Position numbers and translations under genes: made by a program
The notes under the pieces: model-generated
Seen by the model: only the letters and a program-made list of their open reading frames with translations
The model's database searches: none
What the model was told of the DNA's origin: nothing
From: Didymella arachidicola
Taxonomy: Eukaryota > Ascomycota > Dothideomycetes > Pleosporales > Didymellaceae
Length of the DNA: 64,000 nt
NCBI GenBank assembly: GCA_016630955.3
Contig: CM050000.1
Location: 372,001 to 436,000 of the forward strand
Direction: 5' to 3'
In this document: positions 35,234 to 47,735 of the stretch, one piece after another
Layout: the number at the start of each line of letters is the position of its first letter
Numbering within the stretch: position 1 is the first letter of the stretch

Positions 35234-36540
35234 GTTGGCAATGGCTCGGTGGCTTCTTCAATATTGAGATATGTTTGTTCGATTGAGACAATGTACAGCC
35301 GTCGGATATCTCGGTTGCAGTGCTGAGAGATTATCGATCCAGCGGTATCTGTAACGATGCGTTGAGGTTCTCGATGATTGCAAACGGAATGATGAGATCC
35401 AAGACTGCGCTTCCCTCTTCTGATTTATAGAAGAGCGGTGCCTCCTGTTGCGAACCCCAAAGATGTAGCCTCTGACAGGGGCATCATGCCGGTGAAGCCG
35501 GTTGATTCACAGTGTTACTTGCTTCGCCGAGAATCAAGTAGATGACTAGGATCTCGGAAGGTTCTTGCGCCTGACTGCTGATACATGGCAAACTAATGGT
35601 CCTTCAAATGTCGTATAGGTTGCACGGTTGCGTCCTTCATAGCAAACAATTCTGCAGATGTCAGCAAAAGGGCAAACAAACCTGCATCTATGTTGTATAC
35701 TTACACACTCAACAGAAATTCAAGCATGCCAGATGATCATGTATCCTAAAGTGTTTGTTTGACATTCTGGCTAGTAGAGCAGAGGACTTTCTGCAAGTTC
35801 GAACGGTGTTGTGTCTCGAAGTACCTAGATCACGTGACAATTCTACAATTTCCAAGGTTGGTAGCTCCACGCCACAAGCTGTGCCGTGCCGCTGCTGTTC
35901 CGTGGCAATGACGATCATTCTCGTCGGGAAGGTTGGGCATAATGAGTAATTAAGCGGTCGCCGGTGAGGAGAGCAGATCGTGGCGCATCATGCAAGTTGG
36001 GTCCATGGGTACTGCAAGGTGCTGCTTAGCTTCATTATTGGATGCATTGTATGGAGAGCTGCGGGTGTCCGAGCAGCGTTCCCTGGGTCGTCGAGAGCAA
36101 GCGAGCGCAGGGTGCAACCACACGCACAGGAAGATATGCTAGGAGCACTGCAACTGAAGGGCGTACTGCGAGAAGAGAAGGTGGCGGTTCACTTAAACTC
36201 TGCAACCACTCGGCGTCGCGTAAAACGCGTCGTTTGGGCGCTGCGGAGGCCGGTCGTCATTGCTCAAAATTTAGTGTGGCAGTCACGTGCGTTTTCGGTC
36301 ATTTCGCAGTAGGCAAAGGTATCCTCTCGTCTGTCGCCATCCCACAACTATCGCGCCCATTCGCCTGTACCACTACCCTCGAGTGCCACTCTCGTCCGCC
36401 CGTTACACCCAGAAAAGCTTCCAGCTTGACATCGCCCTCGAACATTCGCAACTGCCCCAAATCAGTTTGCCGCTCTCCACCACTTCCAAACGAAAGGCCT
36501 CGACACACCATCGTACCTTCCGCAACCCTCCACTACCACA
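35234..36540. other. Intergenic region before the GYF gene
   Basis: No convincing gene. A CACGTG motif lies near 36284-36289 and another TCACGTGA near 35830; the last 200 bases turn C/T-rich with many ACC and CCAC runs, as expected for the GYF gene promoter and leader. Confidence 0.45.
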
Positions 36541-39500
36541 ATGGCACCTGCTTCTTTCGCTTCAGCAGCTGCAGGCAGTAATGCTGGCTCTGCACGAACA
36601 GACTCGAGCGGCGAATGGTAAGTGTGCCCCTCCCGCGTTTTGCACCATCCAACCACACAGCATACCCTAGCTATACTACATTGTCTTAGATCGCTACAAA
36701 TATTCGATATTCCCCGACTGTCGCCGCCCGCTACATTCGCTACCGTCATGGGTGACCTCTCACGCGACGACCTGCGTGCTAATGCAAACGCCAGGGCTCG
36801 ACGCACCAATGGTGCTACGCAAACATTCCGCCGGCCTTCACACGCGACCACGCCCTCAGGCTCTGCACCCGCCTCCGCCTCCCGAGATGCACCTGCCTCT
36901 GCGTCTGCGACAAATTCTGGGGTCTACGTACCGCCACACGCGCAACCGGGGCGTAGTGGTGGCTCTGGTGAGGGCCGCTACTCGCGAGAACAATTAATGC
37001 AGCTCTTCCAATCCCAGCGCGAATCCAACGAAATCAAAGATGGGCTCTCACATCTGTATATGGGCTCTTGGGAACCTCACGCCACAAACGGTGCCTCAGG
37101 CGCGTCGTGGGGGCGCAAGGACGATCATGGAAGGGAGGCACAGAGCGGGGTTGATCAGTGTTGGGACAAGGACGGTAGCATACAGCCCCTGCACTTGACC
37201 GATTTTACAGAAGAGGAGCGAGAGGTAGAATGCGCCCTTCCTGCCTACTGCGATGCTCATGCTCACACTCAACTTAGGTCTTCTCGTCTTCTGTCAACTC
37301 GCCGCTCAAACCACCGACGCAGAACACCAACAAGGACGGCAGCTCCAAGGAGCCTTCTTCCTTGCGCAAGACTTCAATTTCGCAGGCGCCCGGCACACCG
37401 TATGGTCTCTCATCGCCTACCACCACGCGACCTGGCAACCGTCGCCGGGATACTGGCGATGCGTATCCCTTCCCCTCATCACCTGCAACGTCGCGTTTCG
37501 CTCGCGAGGAATCGAACACGGTCACTCCACCGGCGTCCTTAATCCGTCGCCGAACCGGCATAGAGCCTGCTATTGGCGAGGAGACTGAGAAGGAAAAGAG
37601 TACTGCCGAGACTGCTGGCCCGTTTGGCAACCTGAAGCGTACGACAACCGCACCATTCAGCCCAGGTGGTACGTCTCCGTGGGCTGCTTCCCAAGGAGGT
37701 GGATTCTCTGGTCCCATGGGAGCATTCGGTAGCTTTGGTGTTCCGCAGTCTGAGAAAAAGTCTGGACTGGGTAGTGTTCGTGGTGAAAGCAGATTCAAAG
37801 GGTTGATGGGCAAAGCGAGTACTGAGGACATCGATAGAGGCCCGAAAGAGAAGGCATCTCTCAGCAATCTGGGCAACCAGGGCGAGGGCGAATCTGGCAA
37901 GCCGTCCTGGATGGAGGCGCGCACCAACAGGCCTATGAGCAGCGACACTGACCCGTATCTCGACGACGATCATCCCACCGGCTCAGCCGCACTTCGAGGC
38001 GAAGATGTCAGCCCTCCTAGGCATGGCCTTGGCGGGTTTGGTACGCCACACCGGCCTGATGGCAGGGACGACGGCGGCCTAGCTTCCTTTGGCATGACTA
38101 CTGACAACACTGGCTTCCGTGACATGTTTGGCAACTTCAGCCAGCAGACACCGCACCGTGGAGGAGAAAGAGGTAATGATCCAATGAGCCCAACGGACAC
38201 AAACCCGTATAGGAGCCCTGACCATGCTCGTGAGCATCAAGAGGAGGATTCAGACGGGTCCGATGTTCCAAACACGCACTACCCAGGCATGGGTAGCTTC
38301 CAGGTCGATTCGAACCTTCCCGGATTACACAACGCTTTCGGTGGTCTTGGAGGTCTTGGAAGAGGACCAGGAGCGTTTGAAGCTGCTGCTGGAGACCGTA
38401 GCCAGACGTCTAGTGTTGGACCTGGACGTGCATTCCCTACATTGCCCGGATTGGGTGGTCTGCCAGGACTCGGAGGTGCCCCGGCTTGGTCTGCTGGCCC
38501 GCAGGCATTAGGTACGCCCTCTCGGGAGCGACCGTTCGGATTTGACAGTGCTTTCGGTAACGCCAGCGAAGTACAATCGCCATCTCTTGCTGGGCTTGGA
38601 AATAGCTCTCTGTTTGGAGGAGGCTCAGGGCTCGGCCATGGGTCCATCGGTCGGGCTAGCAAGCTAGGCTCGCTCTTCCCAGCGTCGATGCAGGAGCAAA
38701 TGCGGTCAAACGAGCACCACGGCGATGAGGGCTCCGCCCACGGCGACCGTAACCAGAGTATGACCGGAGCCTTCGGTCGATTTGGTGCTCAGGCTCCCGG
38801 CAGTGGCATCCCCAACCGTGACACCGACAGTCCTTTCCGCGCGAACCGCAACCTCTTTGATGACTTTTCTGGAGCCAGTGGAGACGACCACGGAGCTTTT
38901 GGTCAGGCACCCGGTGCTCAATCCAACCTTGCAACCACATCCTTATCTATGGCTGCGCTCAATCAGACCAGGACTGCACAGCCATCTACGCCTGGCCTCG
39001 GATCTCCAGCTTCAAGCCAGCCGCCTCAGCCGCAGCAGCGAACCATGGTCATGCCTGATCGTATGAGGTGGATCTACCGCGACCCATCTGGTAATACTCA
39101 AGGCCCGTTCTCTGGGCTTGAGATGCATGACTGGTACAAGGCCGGCTTCTTCTCCCCTGAGCTTCTGGTCAAGAAACAAGAAGAGCCCGACTACGAACCA
39201 CTCGCACAGCTCATTCGCCGCATTGGCAACTCTCGCGAGCCCTTCCTTGTCCCCCAGATTGGCATACCCCATGGACCAGCTACTGCTCAGCCTGGCAACG
39301 GCTGGGCTGGTGGTGCAGGCGTTGCTCCAGGTGCTCAGCCACCATTCGCGAACAGCTTCCCCAGTTTTGGTACTACCTTGACTGCTGAGCAACAGAATGC
39401 TCTTGAGCGTAGAAAGCAAGAAGAGCAGTACTTGATGGCTAGGCAGAAAGAGCATTTGGCAGCGCAGCAGTCTGTTAATCTCAGGTCTGCTCAGTTGGGC

Positions 39501-41484
39501 GGCATCCTGCCGAATCAGCTTCAGCACCACTCCAGTGCTCACAGCCTACACAGCCAGCCAAGCTTTGGTAGCATCACCTCGCCTGGTGGCTACCAGCCTT
39601 CTCCTACCCAGGGACCAGGTGCCGGTGCACCCTCATCCGGAGTCATGGAGAATGCCTTCAGACCCGGCATGGTTCCCGGCCTGGGTCCTATTGGGCCTGG
39701 CATGGAAATGATGGGCAACATGCGTGATGAAGAAGTGTCTGGACTCATGGATCGTCTCAACCTTGGCCGTGGCGGACAGCCCGCTTTTGGTACTGCACCT
39801 GGATCATTCGCACCACAGCACCCCGAGGGTGCGTCACACGCACAGAACGTCGTGGCGATGCTCAACGACCGGGCACGTCTGCAGCGTGAGCAGGCTGAAC
39901 ATGATGCCATGCAGAGGCTCGGTTTGAACGATCAGCAGGCTGCCCAAGCTTCTGCAGATCGCCTGCAGCAGTTCAACGACCTGCGGGTGCAAACAGATCT
40001 TGATCAGTCCCGCCAGGTGCCGCCTCCAGAGGGCGTCATTGGAAAACCTTCCGTGTCAACTGCGCAAGAGCAGGAGCAGGAAGCTGACCCTCAGTCCATC
40101 GAGCACGAGGACGCTGAAGAGCAAGCACCGGAGGCAAGCATTGAGGCACCAACTGCTACGCATGAACCACTTTCTTTGACGGAGCAGGTCCAGAAAGCCC
40201 AATCTGCTAAGCAATCTCCTCAGCCCCAGTCGGCCTGGAAGCCCGTTGAGCCCGCTCTGTACCCGTTCCCGCCACCTCCTTCGCAGTCTCCACTTCCAGC
40301 CCCCGCCGCGCAGAGGAAGGCCATCGTCCCGGGAGATTTGCACACTGACTCACGTGCCGCCACTCCTGCAGCTGATACCCCGAGCGCATCAATCGCGCCA
40401 TGGGCGAAGGAGCCTGTGGAAGCCTCGAGAGGTCCATCCCTGAGGGAGATCCAGGAAATAGAGGCCAAGAAGGCTGCTGAACGTGAAGCTCTCGCTGCTG
40501 CTGCACGCCGCGAGGCCTTTGAAAAGGAGCTCTTGGCTCAGACTCAATCGCCCGTCATCCAGCCTGGTCTTCCATCTAGCTCAACCTGGGCGAGCGGCGC
40601 TGGTGCTTCTCCGGCCACTCCGGCTCCTGCTGGTGGTGCCTCTGTGTGGGCTAAGCCTGCCGCCACCAAAGCACCAGCTCAGCCAACCCCGGCCTCCAAG
40701 AAGACTCTCGCGCAGATTCAGAAGGAAGAAGAACAACGCAAGAACCGAGCTGCCGCCCAGGCAGCTGTTGCCGCTACTGCAGCTGGTGTCGTTCCTGTTG
40801 CGGCTGCAGCCGGAAAACGTTACGCCGATCTGGCCAGCAAACAGACTCCAGTCCTGCCCGCCGCTGCTCTCGCTACCGGTGCCAGCCCCTGGACCACTGT
40901 AGGCGCAAGCGGCAAGGTCAAGACACCTGGTGGCCCTGCCAGTCCCGCACCTGCTGCCGTTCGTTCAACCAGCTCAACCGTCATTCCTCCGATCCTTAAG
41001 AAGCCGACTGCTGTACGCACTACTGCCCTTGGAGGCACGTCAGGCAAGGCCAACGCTGAGGAAGAATTCCGCAAGTGGGCCGTGAATGAGCTTCGCACTG
41101 ACCTCAACAAGGGTATCAATGGTAAGACTCGGCTTCGGACAGCTATGATCTTGCACTAACAATCCAACAGCCGAGGACTTCGTCTCCTCTCTTCTGAGTT
41201 TCCCTGCTGACGCTGAGCTCATCACCGAGTCCGTTCACTCTGCCAGCAACACGCTTGATTCGCGTCACTTCGCTGAGGAGTTCCTTCGTCGCCGCAAGCT
41301 TGCCGATAAGGGCATCATTGACGACCGCAACACGTCCAGCCCCGCCGACAACAAGTCTGCAAGCAGTGGATGGTCTGAGGTGGCCAAGAAGGGCGGCGCC
41401 AGCATCCAGCAACAGCAACAGCAGCCTGCTCTCGACTCTGGCGCGTTCAAGGTCGTTCCCAGCAAGAAGAAGGGCAAGAGGTAG
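36541..41484 (+). CDS. GYF-domain protein (Smy2/GIGYF type)
   Basis: Exons 36541-36617, 36795-37224, 37278-41121 and 41171-41484 give 1554 residues. The GYF domain (about residues 764-830) has the signature W-x-Y-x-D-P-x-G-x2-Q-GPF-x7-W-x2-AGFF: RWIYRDPSGNTQGPFSGLEM then HDWYKAGFF. GYF domains bind proline-rich peptides; Smy2/GIGYF proteins act in translational repression, mRNA decay and COPII-linked traffic. Long Gly/Phe/Pro-rich disordered regions flank it. A coiled, Ala/Glu/Lys-rich region lies around 960-1300. A conserved C-terminal helical part ends in a lysine-rich tail (VPSKKKGKR). The first intron is 177 bases; the acceptor at 36794 was chosen because nearer AGs create an immediate stop, while this one gives SSGEW-ARRTNGATQTFRRPS, like relatives. 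Confidence 0.87.
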
Positions 41485-41942
41485 AGCAAATTGTCTTACG
41501 AGATTCTTCCCGAGGACGTAGAGGATTGAGACATGTAGAAGATTGAGACATTCAAAAGATTGTGGAAATCCTTCAAGATGGCAGACTGACAATGCATGAT
41601 GGCTACTACATCATGATCACGGATCAGCATTGGTTACCTGATACGACAGCACGCGACACTCATGGCCTATGCAAGTATTGTTGTCAACGATAAGGCAGTT
41701 CATAGCCTAAGTAGTCAATGCAATATGACATGTTGCCATCAAACTTACATTCGGCAATGTGAGATGCACTGTTCTGACTTGGTCCGGTTGACGTGCTATA
41801 TTATTCACAGACTTGACACCAGGATCCAGTCTTATCATCAAATAATGTCATTGTATGCATCAGAGCACTTCGGCCTGTCCCAACGCCGCTAAAACAAACA
41901 GGTATCTCGAAGAAACGCAACATTCCCACAACGCAATAGGCT
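41485..41942. other. Convergent 3' region GYF gene / spc24
   Basis: 458 bases between two convergent stops. A run of AGGATTGAGACAT / AGATTGAGACAT short direct repeats lies at about 41521-41552. No gene seen. Confidence 0.5.
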
Positions 41943-42656
41943 CTACATGGTCCTCCAGAAGTAGTTCGTGTAAAAATGCCGCGAGAATTTGGGGTCGATG
42001 TTGACAACGTGCACGTCGCCCTTTGCAGCATTTCGGATGACGGCTTTGTTGTACTGGCCGGTCGTCTGATCAGCTTCGACGTCGATGCCGAGTGTGCGGT
42101 AGAGTTTCAGCTTCAGTCTGTTGGATGTCAGTATGTGTTCGTCGCTCTGTCTCGCCAAAGATGCTCTACGCAGCTTGCGAGTAGACTCACATCGTAGCAT
42201 CCTCGTTCTCGGGCTTCTCCCGCTCCCCTCCCTCAACACCTTCCGTCTCGAGGTCCTGCGCAACTCCGCTGAGCCTCTCGCGCTCCTGCTGCAGTCTCTC
42301 GCCCTCAATCTCCAGATCGCTCGCCTGCTTCGCGATCTTGAACTTTTCTGTATCTAGTCTCAGGATCTCCGCCGCGTGATTCGTCGGGTTGTGCTGCGAG
42401 AGCGTGTGGCTGTGGTTTGCGGACAGGGTCTGGTGGGTGCGGGAAAGCTGGGACAGAGAGGATTGCAGCGATTGGAGGTGTTGTGTGCGGAACTGTGAGA
42501 GCGTGGAGAGCGAGTCGCTGATTCGGAGTAAAGAGGCGGTGTCGTTGGCGATTTTGAAGTGCGATGTGCATTGTGAGATCAGCTGGGTTTGTTAGTGTTT
42601 GGCAGGACTGTACGGCTGGGGAGACGTACGGCGGCGGGGTCCTCGTCGAGAAGCAT
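41943..42656 (-). CDS. spc24: Kinetochore protein Spc24 (Ndc80 complex)
   Basis: Exons on the minus strand are 42656-42630, 42582-42191 and 42117-41943, encoding 197 residues, the normal Spc24 size. Spc24 pairs with Spc25 at the inner end of the Ndc80 complex and docks it to the kinetochore. The N-terminal part (about 20-130) is a coiled coil rich in Leu, Gln, Ser and Glu. The C-terminal globular domain carries the family block LKLKLYRTLGIDVEAD and ends with VIRNAAKGDVHVVNIDPKFS and HFYTNYFWRTM. Both introns restore these segments: MLLDEDPAA-LISQCTSHF and EDATI-LKLKLYR. The gene is divergent from fis1 and converges on the GYF gene. Confidence 0.93.
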
Positions 42657-42956
42657 TTTGAGAGTATGATATTGATCGCGGATATTTTTGGCGTGGGTTT
42701 GTAGTCAAGTTTGTTTTGGCCAACCCCTTTTGATTCGAGTGTTCTGGTGTGTCGCGGTGCAGTTGTGGTGCCAGAGGCGGTTTGTTGTTGTGGCGGCCGT
42801 GCTCCTAGGCAACGGCTTGACCGCCGCCACACCTCAGCAAGCCACGAGGCGACGTCACCGACCGTTTTCACGAGACAGTCTTAGCTGTGCGCCTGCACTG
42901 CTGATAATCTTCACACCATTGTAAAGTGTTCCACAACACCAAACACATACCTCATA
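42657..42956. promoter_or_regulatory. Divergent promoter region spc24 / fis1
   Basis: Exactly 300 bases separate the two ATGs. The stretch is rich in GTTGTGG/CCGCCAC-type words around 42770-42840 and contains no obvious TATA box. Transcription of both genes must start here. Confidence 0.5.
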
Positions 42957-43518
42957 ATGTCGCCGTCGCTACCTTGTGAGTTGCGACCCCGCTGTCCCCG
43001 CCCTCAACACCAGCTAACACGCGCCAGACGCCGCCGACGTCGAGTCGCCCCTGAAGCCTGATGAGCTCCAAGTCCTGCGCGCACAGTATGAGAAAGAAGG
43101 CGAATACGTCGGTCTGCAGACAAAGTTCAATTATGCTTGGGTACATGAACTACCTTTCCAGTCATAACAGCCCAACTGACAACTCCAGGGCCTGATCAAA
43201 TCGAATGACCGCTCCGACCAACAAGAAGGCGTGCGCCTGCTGTCTGAAATCTTCCGCGGAAGCCGTGAACGTCGCCGCGAATGCCTCTACTACCTTGCCC
43301 TCGGAAACTACAAGTTAGGCAACTACGCAGAGGCGAGGCGGTATAACGAGCTGCTACTTGAGCTCGAGCCGGCGAACTTGCAGGCGGGAAGTCTGAAGGG
43401 GCTTATCGATGAGAAGGTCGCAAAAGAGGGACTTGTTGGTGCCGCGATTGTGGGCGGAATTGCGGTTGCGGCGGGGTTGGTGGGCACTTTTTTGCTGAAG
43501 AACGGAAGGAGAAGATGA
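42957..43518 (+). CDS. fis1: Mitochondrial fission protein Fis1
   Basis: Exons 42957-42975, 43028-43140 and 43189-43518 give 153 residues, the standard Fis1 length. Fis1 is a tail-anchored outer-membrane protein of mitochondria and peroxisomes that recruits division factors (Mdv1/Caf4 and Dnm1 in yeast). The TPR-like bundle is clear: ADVESPLKPDELQVLRAQYE, FNYAWGLIKSNDRSDQQEGV, LLSEIFRGSRERRRECLYYL and ALGNYKLGNYAEARRYNELL. A C-terminal membrane anchor (about residues 126-147, GAAIVGGIAVAAGLVGTFLL) is followed by a short basic tail KNGRRR, the normal targeting signal. Splice junctions give SLP-YAADVES and NYAW-GLIK, as in relatives. The gene is divergent from spc24. Confidence 0.95.
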
Positions 43519-44361
43519 GCTGCAGAAAGAAGTGGCGTCTGATGCGCTGAACGATTTCGGATCACTGTCTTGGGACGGCTGGTGTGGTTGGAAGATGTAT
43601 ACATAGGTGGCATACTATGCTTTACAGGCGTTGGTGGATCTGGGTATCACGAAGCCTGAGATTGTTCAATATGGTCATGATCCATAGTTTCTCGAATTTG
43701 GAAGCGTTGTTTGCGCGTGCTTCATTCATCGAATCACAACAGTACTAAGCCTACTCCCCTTGCGGTTTGCGTGTCCACGTCGGAGTCGTCCAGTGCCACG
43801 GTTCGATCGAAGCTTATGGAACAGGATAGAAACCATGAACAAGTGGTCGGGCAAATGTAGATGCACAAATCGACGAACAGTCAAAATCCCAAAATCATCT
43901 CTAAGCAGCGACTGACAGAACATCCCCCATTCGACCACCCCACACTTTTCGTATTGTTAGCTGCTATTTCGAAGTTGGCTGTCAGGTTGTACAGATTCGC
44001 TGGACCCTGCGCCAGACGATCTCCAGAAGGCAGAGACCGACGTCACCGGATCTTGAACCAGGAATTCGATCTTGCCGCAGCAGCGCAATAGTTCCACTTC
44101 CGCGCACCCTACAACCTAGAAAAGATCACAACACCGGCGTCTACAGAAACGAAAGGCTGCCCGCATTCGAACGTTCTTGTGCTCGGCCATAGCAAGCCAG
44201 CCGGTTCCTTCAGCGCGGACTACCGAGCTATTGCCCGCGCATAGCTCGCGCCCTCCTGACCCTTCCTCGTGAGTTCGGATACATTGACATATACACCTGA
44301 TGCTGATGCGGACCACAGCTGTTCAGTATCTCGTTCACAGCCCGACCCCAGCTCCATCCAC
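43519..44361. other. Intergenic region fis1 to RING gene
   Basis: 843 bases without a supportable gene. A donor-like CTC|GTGAGTTCGG at about 44270 could belong to a leader intron of the RING gene. Otherwise nothing was seen. Confidence 0.45.
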
Positions 44362-45879
44362 ATGTCGTCAAACCAGGATGCGCCCGCATCGGCGGGGAGT
44401 CAGAGGCCCGGACACCGCGACATGATGTTTTGCCACGAATGCGCCGATGAGTGGTATAGAGACGAACGCGGCCTCACATGTCCGGAATGCGGTTCAGACT
44501 TCACAGAGATTGTGAGTTGACCGCAAGGCTGCGCCTTCAGCTTTACGATATGAAGCTGAGCAGACGGACACGCACTTACACCCTCCAGATCGAAGACGAT
44601 AATGACCCTCGGGACAGTAACAGGTTCGGCCACGACGGCGATCAAGACGACGAGGATATGCCTGATCTCGAAGATGCCCCGCCACCACGTCTGAACCCCC
44701 ACCGAAACCCGTTTGCGAACGACGACCCAGATGAGGCGGATATAAGCAATTTCAATTTCGTACGGGTTGGGCCTGGTAGATTCAACGTCCAGGCCACCAT
44801 AACACGATCGGTCTCTCCGCAAGGTCTGGCTGCTGCCAATGCGCCTGGCTCGATTGGTGGCTTCATGTCGATGCTCAACGGCTTGATACGAGCTGCAATA
44901 CAAGGGCAAGCACCAGGCCAGGCTCAGACTCAAGGACAGGGCGATGGACTCTTCTCAGGAGCCGGTCAATCCGCATACCAAGAGGCACAAGGACAAGGCC
45001 AGCCAGGTGTGCAATCTGGGCGGTTTACATACCATGGCGGAGCGCGATTAGCACCACGCGGTGACGGACTGGGCATGCGAGTCGAACCTGTCGATGACAT
45101 CTCGAAGTGAGTGGCGCACTCTGGAAAGTAAACAGCATTGACTAACCATCGACAGCGTCATGACTGGTCTGATGGCAGCGCTTGGAGCTCCAAACATGCC
45201 CCAGGGCGGAGATGGCAGCGGTCGCGGTGGGCCAGGTGGGGAGAACGTCCCAGCACCTTTCTTGAACCTCTTTCAATCACTTGGCCTCATTCCTGGTGGC
45301 GGCCAGATGGGCGACTTCGTCTACTCGCAAGAAGGCCTCGACCGTATTGTTACTCAGCTTATGGAGCAAACCGCCACGAGCAATGCTCCTCCACCCGCCA
45401 CCCAAGCCGACATCGATGCACTCCCCAGAAAGAAGGTGGATGAGAGCATGCTCGGACCCGAGCACACCGCTGAGTGCAGTATCTGCATGGATGAAGTGAA
45501 CATTGGCGAAGAGGTCACCGAGCTGCCTTGCAGGCATTGGTTCCACCACACATGCGTCTCCGCATGGCTGCTCGAGCACGACACCTGCCCTCATTGCCGC
45601 AAGGGCATTACTAAGGCGCGAGAAGGTGAAGCCAACGATCAAGCCTCTGCGTCCGGCGCGCAAGCCACCGCCAATACTCAGCCTTCTGGGTCACGGTCGA
45701 TGCCCGGTGCGTTCGACGATGTGTCTGGTGCTGGCACTCCGTCAGATCCCTACGCCGTCCCTGCAGATGCCGGATCCGCAGATAACCAGGCCACCGGGAC
45801 TTCCACTGCTACGGATGCGGCTACAGGTGGAGTCGGTGACCGGATACGCAGGGGTTGGTTCTCTGGCTCTCAGTCTTAA
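44362..45879 (+). CDS. RING-H2 E3 ubiquitin ligase (RNF115/RNF126-like)
   Basis: Exons 44362-44511, 44589-45106 and 45156-45879 give 463 residues. The layout is that of the RNF126/RNF115 group. An N-terminal zinc ribbon (C24-x2-C27 ... C40-x2-C43; FCHECADEW, LTCPECGSDF) is followed by a long Gln/Gly-rich linker. The RING-H2 finger is at about 330-371: CSICMDEVNIGEEVTELPCR, then HWFHHTCVSAWL and DTCPHCR, with all eight zinc ligands in place. Such ligases act in protein quality control and endocytic sorting. The C-terminus is a Ser/Ala/Thr-rich tail. An alternative GTG-opened extension to 44269 is not a normal start, so the ATG at 44362 was used. A coding-like frame 48 bases past the stop is listed separately. 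Confidence 0.87.
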
Positions 45880-45926
45880 GATCCATCGCCCGTAGTAGTT
45901 GAGCTGACTTCCTTTCTCCATCGCAG

Positions 45927-46103
45927 GCCGACAGCGACTACGTGAGCGGCATGAGCAGCATCGTGAAAGACATCGACAACGTCGCGCCGCGCGTCATCAA
46001 CGTCTTCTCGAAAGAGTCGCTGCAACATTTCCCCCGGTATCTGCATCCTCCCCAGAGATCTTCGTACTTAGTCGACGCTCCCAAACCATGCTTCGAAATA
46101 TGA
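45927..46103 (+). other. Coding-like 58-codon orphan frame behind RING gene
   Basis: Directly after an acceptor-like CCATCGCAG, a short frame reads ADSDYVSGMSSIVKDIDNVA and on to RVINVFSKES before a TGA at 46101-46103. Its codons are almost all C- or G-ending for the first 35 positions (GAC AAC GTC GCG CCG CGC GTC ATC AAC GTC TTC), like real genes here. I do not recognise the protein. It might be a terminal exon used by alternative splicing of the RING gene, an exon of an unseen gene, or the remains of one. No matching phase-0 donor was found upstream. Confidence 0.35.
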
Positions 46104-47735
46104 TGCGGACGTCTGACAGCAGCGATTGGCCGGGCTTCGCGTACTGATACTTCACGCCTGCATCTGGCGTACCATATCCTTTGGCGTTGCTTCTCTTCAT
46201 CATTGTGTAGATATTCCCTTTCCCTCTCCCTTAGAACACTGGATACAGCATGACAACGGCGTTTCATTGTTTACATTTGGGCATTGATTGGGCGGCTTTC
46301 TGTAATATCACGACTCAATCGAAATAAGCTTCCGTATTTCCTCATCTTCACATCAGGGTTCATGCTCGTCAAATATCTTACCGCGGTCAAATATTCTGGG
46401 ACCTGACGTCGTCGTGTGGAGTTGAGGCGGCCTTCACCGCTGTCAAACACCCCATGTCTCGGCTACGAATTCGCCGACAAAATCTATGCTTTTACATGTC
46501 AGGAGGGGTCACCGGGTCAACGAAGGTTTTGTTGGCAAGTCCAATGAGCACAGACGCGATCGTCTAAGACGCGGTGTGCGCTGCGTGGATGCTGCTTGAG
46601 GCTTGAGCTACCGGCTAGCGCCCGAGCGAGCCCTGAAGACCTCCAGGCTGACAGCGCATCAACTAAATGCCGCGAGCCCTGTGTCCGGCACCCGAGCTCT
46701 GATTCATGCGCCTCGTCCAGCGATCTTGAGCGGAGTGCGAATTTGCGATACAATCCTGGAGACTGCTGTTTCGGGTTGCTTGAGGCAACCACTTACGAAA
46801 GGAGTTGAGTCGAGGGTGCCCAGTCTTAAGACGGTGTTCGTGCAGCCAGTTGGGCGACTTGCAGGTGTTGCAGGACTCGACTCTGCATGGCGCCACAGCA
46901 ACTGGCACGTACATGTTACGCAGTATCCGTGCTCAAGCTTGAGCTCCAACAGTTGTCAATATCGTGTCATCGCGCTGGCAAGTCGATACCGCAATCACGT
47001 GGCTCTCGACGATTGGGAGGCAGTCAGGCAACGATGAATTGAAGCCAATTGATGATAATATAGAGGCCTGCTCGTCTCGTAGACACCACGGTTCTCGTTC
47101 TACTTTCCTCGGTAATAGATCTGTGTTCTCACGCGGCGTCGACGTGGTAGCACTACGTGCGCCGCTGTGATTGGATACGGTTTTTGACGTCTTCTGGCCG
47201 GGTTCCTGCTTCGACCTGTGATGGTCAATCTGGGGAGCTGTCAACGATGTCCCAACGAAAAAGCACCGATCGCAGGCAGCAAGTTCAATACCATCATTGC
47301 CCATCGCCGACAAGGATATATGGCTGTCCAGCGTCTTCAGGCGTCGATGCTGCTGCTGCGGTTGTTGTCCGGACCCTTGCAAGGCGGTAAGAATCAAGTG
47401 GAGCCGCGCCTCACGCACGACCCATCCTTCGCCTCGGACAGCCCTCACAATGGGATCTTGTGTGTTGTGCTTGCATTAATCGGCGTGTCGACTTTGCCGC
47501 ATGTGAGGTGTGCGACGTGCAGAGCGTCTATTCAGCGCAACCTGACTGGGTAGGAGCTATCCTTAGTGCTGCGGGCTGCATACAAATACAAGCACGTACG
47601 CGTTCACCGTACATAAAGCTCCCGCTGGAGGCCCTCAAGCCCCCGACCGCTTGACAGAACCGGTAAAAATCTTTTCATAGGAGGAACAAGCTAGCAGGCT
47701 ACTGGAGCCCGTGACATTGATAGCAGAACTGAATC
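46104..47735. other. Gene-free stretch before the coiled-coil gene
   Basis: About 1.6 kb. The longest frame (minus strand, 47448-46933, 171 codons) has no domain; a CDRC motif in it is not followed by a zinc-cluster pattern. It should contain the coiled-coil gene promoter; the stretch around 47810-48000 inside that gene's first intron is also C/T-rich. Confidence 0.45.

Noticed and set aside
46933..47448. 171-codon minus-strand frame with a CDRC motif
   Set aside because: The motif is not followed by the basic residues and cysteine spacing of a Zn2Cys6 domain, and codon bias is poor.
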